Made by a program: the position numbers and the translations under genes. This document shows, one piece after another, positions 7,280 through 14,657 of a stretch of 34,797 bases of DNA. The stretch covers positions 1 to 34,797 of the forward strand of contig JAFVEM010000060.1 of assembly GCA_017476005.1 (NCBI GenBank). The letters are read 5' to 3'. Under the pieces are notes generated by a model. It had not been told where the DNA came from. It did no database searches and saw nothing but the letters and a program-made list of their open reading frames with translations. The first letter of the stretch is position 1. Each line of letters begins with the position of its first letter. Source of the stretch: Selenomonadaceae bacterium (GTDB lineage Bacteria > Bacillota > Negativicutes > Selenomonadales > Selenomonadaceae).

Positions 7280-7663
7280 TCAATCGGCAGGAGTATCCGG
7301 TTTATCCGTCAAAGCGATGGCGTTGACATTCTCGATGAACTTAACCTTGTCGGGGGAAAGCCCCTCCGGATTATAGGGGGGATTGCAGGGGAGGGATGCG
7401 GAGATTTCGTCGATGAAGGCGTCCTGCTCGGCGAGTTTCGCCTCAAGCACGGCGGCGTGAGCGGCAATCTCTTCCACCTTTTCTTCGATGGTAAGCTCAT
7501 CCACATAGGAGGGGTCTTTTAATACCTTGAGGGAAAGTTTTAAAATAGCGGCGTAGCGCAGACGTTGCCGCATGGTAAGCCCTTCGGCTTCGTCAATGAC
7601 CAAGCGCGCCAAACCGTCATAGCATTCTTCAAATTCCCGAAACTGTTCCGGGGTCAGCAACAT
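7280..7663 (-). CDS. hypothetical protein upstream of the HD-GYP gene
   Basis: This 127-residue, acidic, mostly helical protein has no signal peptide or membrane span. A helical N-terminal half (YDGLARLVIDEAEGLTMRQRLRYAA) leads to a coiled-coil-like stretch near residues 60-90 (EEKVEEIAAHAAVLEAKLAEQ) and a Pro-rich end. GAGAGGTGAT lies shortly before its ATG. The stop is 39 bases before the HD-GYP ATG, so the two are probably translated from one mRNA. It could be a small partner of the c-di-GMP phosphodiesterase; I do not recognise the family. Confidence 0.75.
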   Translation of the reverse strand: MLLTPEQFREFEECYDGLARLVIDEAEGLTMRQRLRYAAILKLSLKVLKDPSYVDELTIEEKVEEIAAHAAVLEAKLAEQDAFIDEISASLPCNPPYNPEGLSPDKVKFIENVNAIALTDKPDTPAD

Positions 7664-7689
7664 ACAGCATCACCTCTCACAAGGGAGAA

Positions 7690-7768
7690 ATTCGCCGCCA
7701 ACTAAAAATTTCCTGCAACTTTTCCGCAGAAGCGTATTTTGGCAGGAAAAATTTTCCGGGCGGCGAAT
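7690..7768 (+). promoter_or_regulatory. long imperfect inverted repeat in the ppx leader
   Basis: ATTCGCCGCC (7690-7699) pairs perfectly with GGCGGCGAAT (7759-7768). Inside, AAAATTTCCTGC (7705-7716) pairs with GCAGGAAAAATTTT (7742-7755) with a small slip. The region lies between two divergent units. It may be a leader structure of the ppx mRNA or a regulator site; the sequence does not decide. Confidence 0.5.
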
Positions 7769-7802
7769 AATCAACACAGAGGACTGCAAGGGAGGAATAA
7801 AT

Positions 7803-8726
7803 TTGCTGTACGCCATGATTGACATCGGTTCCAATACCATTCGTTTGGCCGTATATCAGATAGAGGGCGAAACGACGGAACTTTTGATGAAGAAAAAACA
7901 CACCGTAGGGCTGGCTTCCTACATTAAAGACGGCGCCATGCAACAAGCGGGCATCGACAAGGCGGTGGAAATTCTCACGGAGTACCAGAGCTTTCTGGCC
8001 GCCATGCAAATAAAGCGAGTGGCGGCCTTCACCACCGCCGCCCTGCGCAACGCCGTCAACGGCAAGGTGGCCGTCCGAGAAATAGAGGAGCGCACGGGGC
8101 TCATCATCGAAATAATTTCCGGGGACGAAGAGGCGGAGTATGATTTCTTGGGCGCCACCCACGGGCTGGAATCCGACAACGGTCTTTTGGTGGATGTGGG
8201 GGGAGCCAGCACGGAGCTGGTGTATTTTCAGGGAGGAGTCATTAAGCAAAAAGCCTCCCTCGCCATGGGATCACTGGGATACCGCACTTTGTATGTAAAA
8301 GGGCTGATGCCCAGCACCGCCGAATGCGCCGTCATGCGCCGGGAGGCCGAAACCGCCGTCAGGGAGGCTACGGATTTTGCCGGACTCAAGTCGCCGGAGC
8401 TGTGCGGTATCGGCGGCACCTTCAAGGGGATTCTCAGCTTGTACAACGCCGTTTACGACCTCGCCCCCGAAAATCGCGTCATGGAAACCGCCCGTTTCGG
8501 CGAACTGTTGCGGCGCTTTGCGGTGGATGGTATTGTCCCTCCCGACAACGCCATTTTGCTGATGAAAAATCTTCCGGACAGAATCCACACGTTCCTGCCG
8601 GGGCTGGTTATCGCCGACACCGTCGCCAAATTTTTCCAAAGCTCCGCCGTGACCTACAGCAACAGCGGTATGCGCGAAGGTTATATTTATCGCCATGTGC
8701 TTACAGGTAAGGAGGCTTTAGCATGA
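7803..8726 (+). CDS. Ppx/GppA family phosphatase
   Basis: A sugar-kinase/actin-fold phosphatase that acts on polyphosphate (exopolyphosphatase) or pppGpp; the sequence does not separate the two. Motifs are AMIDIGSNTIRLAVY (phosphate loop 1), TTAALRNAVN, SGDEEAEYDFLGA, LLVDVGGASTELVYF (phosphate loop 2) and GIGGTFKG. At 307 residues it is the short form without the C-terminal HD domain. The TTG start is set by AAGGGAGG six bases upstream. Its stop overlaps the next ATG (ATGA), so it heads the operon of exported FlgT-like proteins. Confidence 0.9.
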   Translation: MLYAMIDIGSNTIRLAVYQIEGETTELLMKKKHTVGLASYIKDGAMQQAGIDKAVEILTEYQSFLAAMQIKRVAAFTTAALRNAVNGKVAVREIEERTGLIIEIISGDEEAEYDFLGATHGLESDNGLLVDVGGASTELVYFQGGVIKQKASLAMGSLGYRTLYVKGLMPSTAECAVMRREAETAVREATDFAGLKSPELCGIGGTFKGILSLYNAVYDLAPENRVMETARFGELLRRFAVDGIVPPDNAILLMKNLPDRIHTFLPGLVIADTVAKFFQSSAVTYSNSGMREGYIYRHVLTGKEALA

Positions 8727-9625
8727 AAAAATTTTTCGGAGCGTTGCTGGGGTGCTGGCTCATGGCGGCCACGGCTTTGGCCGGAGGAACGGTGGGCGTA
8801 GAACCCATCAAAAACCTGGCAGGAGAGGAGGGAGCCGCCGCCACTCAACATTTGCAGGATGAACTTATAGCCGCCATCCAATCCAGCGGCAGTTACGGCG
8901 TGAAAAATGGCGCCACGAGTAACCCTTACTCACTAGCGATAACCGTAAGCGAGGTCAAAGCCTACAAATCCCAAGAGGACAAGGCCAAGGTTTTGCCCCT
9001 GATGCGTCGCAGTTTGGGCAACGACCCAGAGGCGACCCCGGAGGAAGTACAGGCGGCCAAAGAAGCCCTCAAGGAGATTGCGGAAAATCCTTTCGGGGAA
9101 AAGATAACCGCCGAAGCGCGTTTTTTGGATAACGCCACGGGAGAAGCCGTTTTCACCCAAACCTTCACCGGGGAGGGCATGGGCAAAACAGCCGACGAGG
9201 CCGCCTATAATGCCGATAAGGAGCTGGCGAAAGAAATCGTTAAGGCCATGGTGGCGGTAGCGAGTCCCGAGGAGGATTCCGAGGATATTGCCGCCGAACC
9301 TGCCGCAGAATTAACCGCTCCCGTCGATACGTCCCCGGTAGCTACGGGCAGCGTCGCCTCCCTCCGCGCTTTAGTGGGGGATATGGCCGGCAATACCCTT
9401 TATCTTGACAAGGGACGCGCCGCCGGGCTCAAGGTAGGCATGACGGTGGGCATTTATCGCATTAGCGGCGATGTGGTCATCGGCGGCAAGGTTTTGGGCA
9501 AGAAAGAACTGGCCATCGGCGAAGCAAAAGTCACGGAAGTTTACGAGGAATACACCGTCTGCGAGGTGACGACGAAAACTGCCGATATTACGGTAGGTGA
9601 CGTGGTAAAGAACCTGCAGAGGTAA
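8723..9625 (+). CDS. exported protein with TolB-like and FlgT_C-like domains
   Basis: The N-end MKKFFGALLGCWLMAATALA is a Sec signal peptide. Residues ~23-175 begin with GVEPIKN.. and contain a TolB/CsgG-like fold pattern (repeated strands, SLAITVSEVKAY, FLDNATGEAVFTQTF). An acidic Pro/Ala linker follows, then a C-terminal ~85-residue SH3-like unit (NTLYLDKGRAAGLKVGMTVGIYR, IGEAKVTEVYEEYTVCEV, ITVGDVVK) that resembles the C domain of the flagellar H-ring protein FlgT. The next gene has the same order of domains, so the two are likely paralogues. It probably acts in the periplasm. Start and stop overlaps with ppx support translational coupling. Confidence 0.72.
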   Translation: MKKFFGALLGCWLMAATALAGGTVGVEPIKNLAGEEGAAATQHLQDELIAAIQSSGSYGVKNGATSNPYSLAITVSEVKAYKSQEDKAKVLPLMRRSLGNDPEATPEEVQAAKEALKEIAENPFGEKITAEARFLDNATGEAVFTQTFTGEGMGKTADEAAYNADKELAKEIVKAMVAVASPEEDSEDIAAEPAAELTAPVDTSPVATGSVASLRALVGDMAGNTLYLDKGRAAGLKVGMTVGIYRISGDVVIGGKVLGKKELAIGEAKVTEVYEEYTVCEVTTKTADITVGDVVKNLQR

Positions 9626-9630
9626 AAATC

Positions 9631-9685
9631 TATTGCCGGGTCAAGGGGCTGCCAGCCCCTTGTGGGGTTTGGGGCAAAGCCCCAA
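9631..9685. repeat. palindromic mosaic repeat, copy 2
   Basis: TATTGCCGGGTCAAGGGG through GGGGCAAAGCCCC, nearly identical to the core of copy 1. Two hairpins: CAAGGGGCTG/CAGCCCCTTG-type and GGGGCTTTGCCCC-type. It lies between two genes of the operon, so it is presumably transcribed. Confidence 0.85.
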
Positions 9686-9720
9686 TATTTAAAAAATAAC
9701 CCAAGACAGGAGTGAAAAAA

Positions 9721-10587
9721 TTGAGAAGGAAAATAAATATCCGGCTAGGCCGATTAGGAGCAGTGTTACTGCTCACGGCGCTGGTAATGTCGCTGGCGAT
9801 AGCCCCCGGCGAAGCGGCCAAAAAACGGGTGGCCGTCATGCCGCTGGAAAAACTTTTTGTGCTGTCGGATTCCACCCGGGACGAGGAAACGGTGGCCAAA
9901 ATCATGGCGGATCAGCTGGTGGTTGCCTTGCAAGAAAGCGGCATTTACACCGTGGTGGAGCGAGAGCAATTCGACAAGGCCATGCAGGAACAGGGCTTTC
10001 AAAATCTCTACGCCGACCCCGATTATGCAGTGGAAATGGGCAAAGCCTTCGGGGCGCAACAAGTGGTAGTGGGCAAGATTACCATGGTGAAAACCAAGAA
10101 AAACCAGACCCGAGGTTTTTTTAATAAAGTGCGTTCCGGCTTTGATACCCCCTACCGCACCAATATCGCGTTAGAATTGCGTTTGGTTGATTGCCAAGAC
10201 AGTCATGTGGTTTTAGCCAAGACGGTGGATGGCGACCGGGGCGGCAACGATGAAGAAAGTTCGCTGTATAATGCCTGCCGTCACGCCGCCGAAGTTTTCA
10301 TGCGCGCCGTGCAGGTGGCCAATCCCTTCACGGGACGGGTTATCGAAATTCAGGGCAGCGATATTTATATCGACCAAGGGGAAAACAGCGGCATCCGCAA
10401 AGGCGAAGAGCTGCTGGTAGTCCGAGAGGGTACGCCCCTTATGTCCGGGGGACAGATTATCGGCATGACCCAAACGGAGGTAGGGAAAGTAAAAGTAACG
10501 GCGGTGAACGGCGAATTTTCCGTTTGTCGCGCGGCAGGCTCTTTTGATATTCAAAAGGGCGATGTGGTAAAGAGGGCGGCCAAATGA
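9721..10587 (+). CDS. exported CsgG/TolB-like protein with FlgT_C-like domain
   Basis: A membrane-targeting N-end (residues ~8-30, LGAVLLLTALVMSLAIAPGEA) is followed by KKRVAVMPLEKLF, QLVVALQESGIYTVVEREQFDKAMQEQG and AFGAQQVVVGKI. This is the CsgG/TolB N-terminal-like fold used in curli export and in the middle domain of FlgT. The C-terminal ~85 residues (GSDIYIDQGENSGIRKGEELLVVR, VGKVKVTAVNGEFSVCRA, IQKGDVVK) match the FlgT_C-like unit of the previous gene. The TTG at 9721 is preferred because AGGAG lies seven bases before it; the GTG at 9712 overlaps that site. No lipobox Cys is seen, unlike true CsgG. It probably acts in the periplasm. Confidence 0.75.
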   Translation: MRRKINIRLGRLGAVLLLTALVMSLAIAPGEAAKKRVAVMPLEKLFVLSDSTRDEETVAKIMADQLVVALQESGIYTVVEREQFDKAMQEQGFQNLYADPDYAVEMGKAFGAQQVVVGKITMVKTKKNQTRGFFNKVRSGFDTPYRTNIALELRLVDCQDSHVVLAKTVDGDRGGNDEESSLYNACRHAAEVFMRAVQVANPFTGRVIEIQGSDIYIDQGENSGIRKGEELLVVREGTPLMSGGQIIGMTQTEVGKVKVTAVNGEFSVCRAAGSFDIQKGDVVKRAAK

Positions 10588-11678
10588 AAAAAATAACGAA
10601 AATCGCGAGCCTCATAGTGACCTTGCTACTCCTTTTAAGCGCCGTCGCCTTGGCGAATAAAGTAACCGTCACCGGGACGGGAACCACCGCCGCTCAGGCC
10701 GAAAACGAGGCGCTGAGAAACGCGGTAGAGAACGCCGTGGGGGTGCTGGTGGATTCTAAGACCTTGGTGGATAAAAACATGGTCTTGGAGGATCAGATTT
10801 ACACCCAGTCCCGGGGATTTGTCACCAATTATACGGTGCTGGACAGAAAGCAGTCCGGCGGCGCTTGGCAAGTGACCATCGAGGCCACCGTGGATACGGA
10901 GCCGAACTCGAAGCTGATGAACGAGCTGACGCGCCTAGGCATCATCGACGTGCAACTCAGGAATCCTCGCATTGCCGTCTGCGTTCCCGAAACCCACATC
11001 AGCCACCGCATCCCGGATCCGGCGGGGGAAACTGCCATTATAAAAGCCCTCATTGACGCCGGCTTTTCCAACGTGGTGGCGGTGAAAGTTCCCGAAAGCA
11101 ATCCCCTGAACATGAACGCCGGTTCTTTGGGCAGGGCGGCCAATGAATTTGGCGTCGATATCGTCATCGTGGGAGAGGCTTTCAGCGAGGGCGCCGGGGA
11201 TCCGGCCAAATACTTGCCGGGGCGACAATCCTCCGGCCTTGAGGCCTGCCGCGCCAGAGTGGAGGCGAAAATGTACATCGCCAAAACCGGGCAAATCATC
11301 GCCGCCGACGGCAAATATGGCTCCGGGGTGGATAACCTCGAAAATATCGCCGCCAAGAAAGCCTTGGCGACAGCCGGTAAATCCATGGGCGAGTATTTTG
11401 TGGCGCAGATAACCAGTCTTTATCTTTCCCGGCAAGATGTGAAGGTCATTGTCTATGGCTCCGACTTCACTAAAATCAAACGGGTGCAGACCACCATCGA
11501 AAATGTTCCCGGGGTAAAAGGGTGCAATCTGGCCGAATACGCCGGAGGCAAGGGCGTATATAGCGTCATGTACGGCGGCGCGCCTCAAGCCTTATGGGAA
11601 AAGATGCAAACCGTCACCAGCGACAATTTGGATTTGGTGGAGGTTACTTACAACACAATTACCGTCAGAGTGCGCTAA
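10584..11678 (+). CDS. exported protein with FlgT N-terminal-like domain
   Basis: A Sec signal peptide (residues 1-24, LIVTLLLLLSAVALA) precedes VTVTGTGTTAAQAENEALRNAVENAVGVLVDS. This GTG-x-AxxxA-helix-VG pattern is typical of the FlgT N domain and related LPP20-like domains. Further on comes WQVTIEATVDT, then a TolB-like domain (IAVCVPE, IIKALIDAGFSNVVAV, FGVDIVIVGEAF) and a C-terminal part with VQTTIENVPGVKGC. Its ATG overlaps the previous stop (ATGA). With the two genes before it, the locus contains all three parts of FlgT, divided differently. Proximity to a flagellar operon 8 kb away is suggestive of an H-ring or envelope role, not proof. Confidence 0.75.
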   Translation: MKKITKIASLIVTLLLLLSAVALANKVTVTGTGTTAAQAENEALRNAVENAVGVLVDSKTLVDKNMVLEDQIYTQSRGFVTNYTVLDRKQSGGAWQVTIEATVDTEPNSKLMNELTRLGIIDVQLRNPRIAVCVPETHISHRIPDPAGETAIIKALIDAGFSNVVAVKVPESNPLNMNAGSLGRAANEFGVDIVIVGEAFSEGAGDPAKYLPGRQSSGLEACRARVEAKMYIAKTGQIIAADGKYGSGVDNLENIAAKKALATAGKSMGEYFVAQITSLYLSRQDVKVIVYGSDFTKIKRVQTTIENVPGVKGCNLAEYAGGKGVYSVMYGGAPQALWEKMQTVTSDNLDLVEVTYNTITVRVR

Positions 11679-11683
11679 AATCG

Positions 11684-11722
11684 AAAACCACTTATCCCTT
11701 GGCCTAGGGATAAGTGGTTTTT
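11684..11722. terminator. terminator ending the ppx/FlgT-like operon
   Basis: A perfect 16-bp stem (11684-11699 with 11706-11721) with A and T tails, five bases after the stop codon. Confidence 0.9.
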
Positions 11723-11795
11723 GCGGCAGAAACAGCCTTATCAAAATGAGTACGGGCTTTTTGCCCAGATATAATGTATACATATTGCCTCTCTT

Positions 11796-11824
11796 TAGAC
11801 ATTTACCCATAAAATTGTTATAAT
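11796..11824 (+). promoter_or_regulatory. sigma-A promoter of the aminotransferase gene
   Basis: TAGACA (11796-11801), 17 bases, TATAAT (11819-11824). Confidence 0.75.
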
Positions 11825-11901
11825 GAGTGGCCGCGAGCATGGCTCGCAAGCATATTTTAACGGCGACAACGCTTAGGATACAGCAGAGGAGAGAAACCAG
11901 T

Positions 11902-13143
11902 ATGGCTTTTAGTATGGCGGCGCAGCACGCGGCCGACAAACGCTTAAAGGACGCTATCTTTGGAGCCAGCGCATCTTGCAAAGAAGCGGCGAAAAAATAC
12001 GGCGCAGACAAGGTGACTAACGCTACCATTGGGGTGCTGACGAATGACGACGGGAAAATAGCCTGTCTGCCTACGATTGAGAAAGTGTATCGCTCCCTTC
12101 CCATGGAAGATATTATTTCCTACGCCCCCATTTCCGGCTTGCCGGAATATTTACAGGCGGTGACGGAGCTAACCTTCGCGGATTTCAGGCCGGAGGGCTA
12201 TACGGCGGCGGTGGCTACCGCCGGCGGCACGGGGGCTATTCATCATGCCGTGGCCAACTATGCAGAGAAGGGCGATTTTGTCCTGACCTCCGATTGGTTT
12301 TGGGGGACGTATAACGTCATTTGCCAAGAAGAAGGGACGCGCCTTACCACTTTCAAACTTTTCGACGACGAGCAGTCCTTTAACGCGCAGGACTTCACCG
12401 CCAAAGTCGCCGCGCTTCTAGCCAACCAAGACAGCCTCCTCATCATCCTCAATACCCCGGCGCATAATCCCACGGGTTTCAGCCTGTCGGAAGCCGATTG
12501 GGACGCAGTGCTCTCTGTTTGTAAGGATTACGCCCGGCAGGGTAAAAAAATCAGTATGCTGGTGGATATAGCCTATATTGATTATGCCGGCGAGAAAAAC
12601 GCCACGCGCCGCTTCATGGAGAAATTTTCGGGACTCCCGGCGAATATCTTGGTCATGTTCTCCTTCAGTATGTCCAAGGGCTATACTTTTTACGGCCAGC
12701 GTACCGGCGCGCTTATCGCTGTGTCGGCGGACAAAAGCGTCATCGAAGAATTTGCCGAAATCAACAAGTACAGCAGTCGCGCCACTTGGTCTAACATCAA
12801 TCGCGGCGCCATGACGCTCCTGACGCGCATTCAGCAGGACAAAGAGGCGCTCGCCGCCTTTGAAGCGGAGAGGGACGCGCTCTATAAAATGGTGCAAGCG
12901 CGAGGCGATCTCTTTATGCAAGAAGCCCAAGCGGTGGGACTTACGGCTCTCCCCTACCAAGGAGGATTTTTCCTGTCAATCCCGGCGGAGAGTCCGGCCT
13001 CTGTCTGCGATAAACTCCACGAGGATTTAATCTTCGCCGTACCCTTGAAGCTAGGTATTCGCGTGGCCGCCTGTTCGGTATCCGCCGCCAAAATAAAGGG
13101 GATGGCCGCCAAAATTCTGCGCGCCCAGCAAGCAGTACAATAA
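11902..13143 (+). CDS. pyridoxal-phosphate aminotransferase, class I (aspartate/aromatic type)
   Basis: A cytoplasmic fold-type I aminotransferase of 413 residues. Motifs: NTPAHNPTGFSLS (the NPTG cofactor contact), DIAYIDYAG (Asp and Tyr at the pyridine ring), FSFSMSKGYTFYGQRTGAL (Schiff-base Lys in SMSK, Arg of the phosphate cup) and RATWSNINRGA. This layout, with SKGYTFYGQRTG, is like the aspartate/tyrosine aminotransferase (AspC/TyrB) group rather than the MalY or AlaT groups, so the natural substrate is probably an aromatic or acidic amino acid. The ATG at 11902 follows GAGGAG; the in-frame GTG at 11827 lies only a few bases from the promoter and has no ribosome binding site. Confidence 0.88.
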   Translation: MAFSMAAQHAADKRLKDAIFGASASCKEAAKKYGADKVTNATIGVLTNDDGKIACLPTIEKVYRSLPMEDIISYAPISGLPEYLQAVTELTFADFRPEGYTAAVATAGGTGAIHHAVANYAEKGDFVLTSDWFWGTYNVICQEEGTRLTTFKLFDDEQSFNAQDFTAKVAALLANQDSLLIILNTPAHNPTGFSLSEADWDAVLSVCKDYARQGKKISMLVDIAYIDYAGEKNATRRFMEKFSGLPANILVMFSFSMSKGYTFYGQRTGALIAVSADKSVIEEFAEINKYSSRATWSNINRGAMTLLTRIQQDKEALAAFEAERDALYKMVQARGDLFMQEAQAVGLTALPYQGGFFLSIPAESPASVCDKLHEDLIFAVPLKLGIRVAACSVSAAKIKGMAAKILRAQQAVQ

Positions 13144-13152
13144 ACAACATAA

Positions 13153-13315
13153 ATATTGGGGCTTTGCCCCAAACCCCACAAGGGGAAATAATTTCCCCTT
13201 GACCCCTTAATTAAAGGGTGCAGGGGGATTTAAGCAGACTCTAGGAGCTTCAGCTCCGTAGAGATCGCTTATGCTTTAGCTATCCCCCTGCTGGGGTTTG
13301 GGGTGAAACCCCAAA
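13153..13315. repeat. palindromic mosaic repeat, copy 3, with a nested module at 13231-13271
   Basis: It starts with TATTGGGGCTTTGCCCC, continues with AAGGGGAAATAATTTCCCCTT (hairpin), then a GTGCAGGGGGAT..ATCCCCCTGC hairpin and finally GGGGTTTGGGGTGAAACCCC. A 41-base palindromic module beginning TAAGCAGAC and ending TCGCTTA sits in the loop of the GCAGGGGG hairpin; a related module is nested in copy 7. It fills the gap between the aminotransferase and heptosyltransferase genes. Confidence 0.85.
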
Positions 13316-13331
13316 ATAAAATTCGTATAAT
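13303..13331 (+). promoter_or_regulatory. candidate promoter partly built from the repeat
   Basis: GTGAAA (13303-13308), 17 bases, TATAAT (13326-13331). The -35 lies inside the last hairpin of copy 3. The start site would leave a very short leader for the next gene. Confidence 0.4.
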
Positions 13332-13345
13332 AATGCAAATAGGCG

Positions 13346-14602
13346 GTGATCTCCACGAACGAGCCTTTTCCCTACCCGGTGAGCTATTTTCGCATAAAAG
13401 AACCTGAGGTTGATTTCCGGCACGAGGAGCAAGACATGGCCACCTTGATGGCTTTGGATCAAGCCATTGGTCTGGTGCTAGGAGAAACCGACGTACCGGG
13501 ACTTAGGATTGATTTTAACGGTGGACTCAGATTGCAGATTCCCACCGGCAACTGGCGCGTCATCATTGGCGATTACGACTCGGGAGAGATTTATTTTGAC
13601 GACAACGTGGCCGAGCGTGTCCTCATATCTTGGGAAAAATACTATGTTCGCTGGCAGGTCGAGGTCTATCTGGATGACGAACGCGTGCTGGCTCACGTCG
13701 TGGATTTAAAAGGCCAAAAGGTGCATCTCATTTGCAATACCGCTCGGTTGGGGGATACCTTGACTTTTTTGCCCTATGTGAAAGCCATGCGCGACTTTTA
13801 CCGAGCCGAGGTGACCTATTGGACTTTTCCCCAGTATCGGGAGCTGGCGGCGCATTTGCTCCCCCAAAGTCCCTTGGCCGACGCGCCCCCCGAGGACTCT
13901 TATGCCACTTATTATTTGAGCGCCGTAGTGGAATTGCCGGGTTTGTCTCCCTTTGACATCCGCACTGTTCCCATGACCCAATGGGGACAAATAATGTTGG
14001 GACTTCCTAAGCCTGCCGAGTTGATATGGCAACGCCACCCTAAGAAACCCCGAACCAAATCTGCCAAGAAGTCCGGCCAGAATCCCTACGTCTGTATCGC
14101 CGTGCAAGCCTCCAGCGTTTTAAAGGGCTGGCTCTATCCGGGCGGTTGGGAGGCAGTGACCGATTACCTGCGGCAAAAAGGCTATCGCGTGCTGTGTATC
14201 GACAAAGACCGGGAGCAATCAGCCGCCGGGGTAACGATACGTTGCCCGGAAAAAGCAGAGGATTGCACCGGCGACATTTCTTTGGTGGAACGGCTTCGCC
14301 TCCTTTCCCAAGCCGAATTTTTCGTAGGGCTTTCCAGTGGGCTAGCGTGGCTGGCTAATATCGCCGGTTGTCCCGTGGTAATGATTGCCGGTTTCACTCG
14401 CCCTTGGTTTGAGTTTCCCACGCCTTACCGCGTGTATAACCGACTGGTTTGCAACGGTTGTTTGAACGATTTAAGGTCAGAAAGGCACAACACGGTCTGT
14501 CCTCGCTTTGCTCCCGATTCGGAGCATTATCTGGAGTGTTGCGCTAAGATTTCCCCCGGTATGGTAATTGAAGCCATCGAACGCTTGCTTCGTTCGCGTT
14601 AA
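13346..14602 (+). CDS. autotransporter-type protein O-heptosyltransferase (TibC/Aah-like)
   Basis: The N-terminal half carries a beta-rich block (GLRIDFNGGLRLQIP.GNWRV, DYDSGEIYFDDN, EKYYVRWQVEVY) that I recognise from bacterial autotransporter heptosyltransferases. The second half is a GT-B domain related to ADP-heptose:LPS transferases (ARLGDTLTFLPY, FVGLSSGLAWLANIAGCPVVMIAG). Near the C-end, CNGC-x12-C-x12-CC fits the metal-binding cysteine finger of this family. These enzymes attach heptose from ADP-heptose to Ser residues of secreted adhesins, or possibly other surface proteins. No such acceptor lies in the window. The start is uncertain: GTG at 13346 overlaps an SD-like AGGCGGTGAT, and a second GTG is at 13379. 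Confidence 0.75.
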   Translation: MISTNEPFPYPVSYFRIKEPEVDFRHEEQDMATLMALDQAIGLVLGETDVPGLRIDFNGGLRLQIPTGNWRVIIGDYDSGEIYFDDNVAERVLISWEKYYVRWQVEVYLDDERVLAHVVDLKGQKVHLICNTARLGDTLTFLPYVKAMRDFYRAEVTYWTFPQYRELAAHLLPQSPLADAPPEDSYATYYLSAVVELPGLSPFDIRTVPMTQWGQIMLGLPKPAELIWQRHPKKPRTKSAKKSGQNPYVCIAVQASSVLKGWLYPGGWEAVTDYLRQKGYRVLCIDKDREQSAAGVTIRCPEKAEDCTGDISLVERLRLLSQAEFFVGLSSGLAWLANIAGCPVVMIAGFTRPWFEFPTPYRVYNRLVCNGCLNDLRSERHNTVCPRFAPDSEHYLECCAKISPGMVIEAIERLLRSR

Positions 14603-14649
14603 ACAAATAAGGACTCGCCTACCGAGCGAGTCCTTATTTGTTTAACGCG
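14595..14649. terminator. 24-bp perfect hairpin between convergent genes
   Basis: 14595-14618 pairs without mismatch with 14626-14649 over a seven-base loop. It overlaps the last codons and stop of the heptosyltransferase gene and ends nine bases before the cysK stop. It has A/T-rich arms but no T tract outside the stem; it probably ends transcription in both directions. Confidence 0.75.
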
Positions 14650-14657
14650 TCGTAAAA

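Noticed and set aside
10935..11588. Minus-strand ORF of 217 codons
   Set aside because: Antisense to the FlgT_N-like gene; no start signal and no recognisable domain.
11827..11901. Extended N-terminus of the aminotransferase from a GTG
   Set aside because: It would start three bases after the -10 box and has no ribosome binding site; the ATG at 11902 has GAGGAG.
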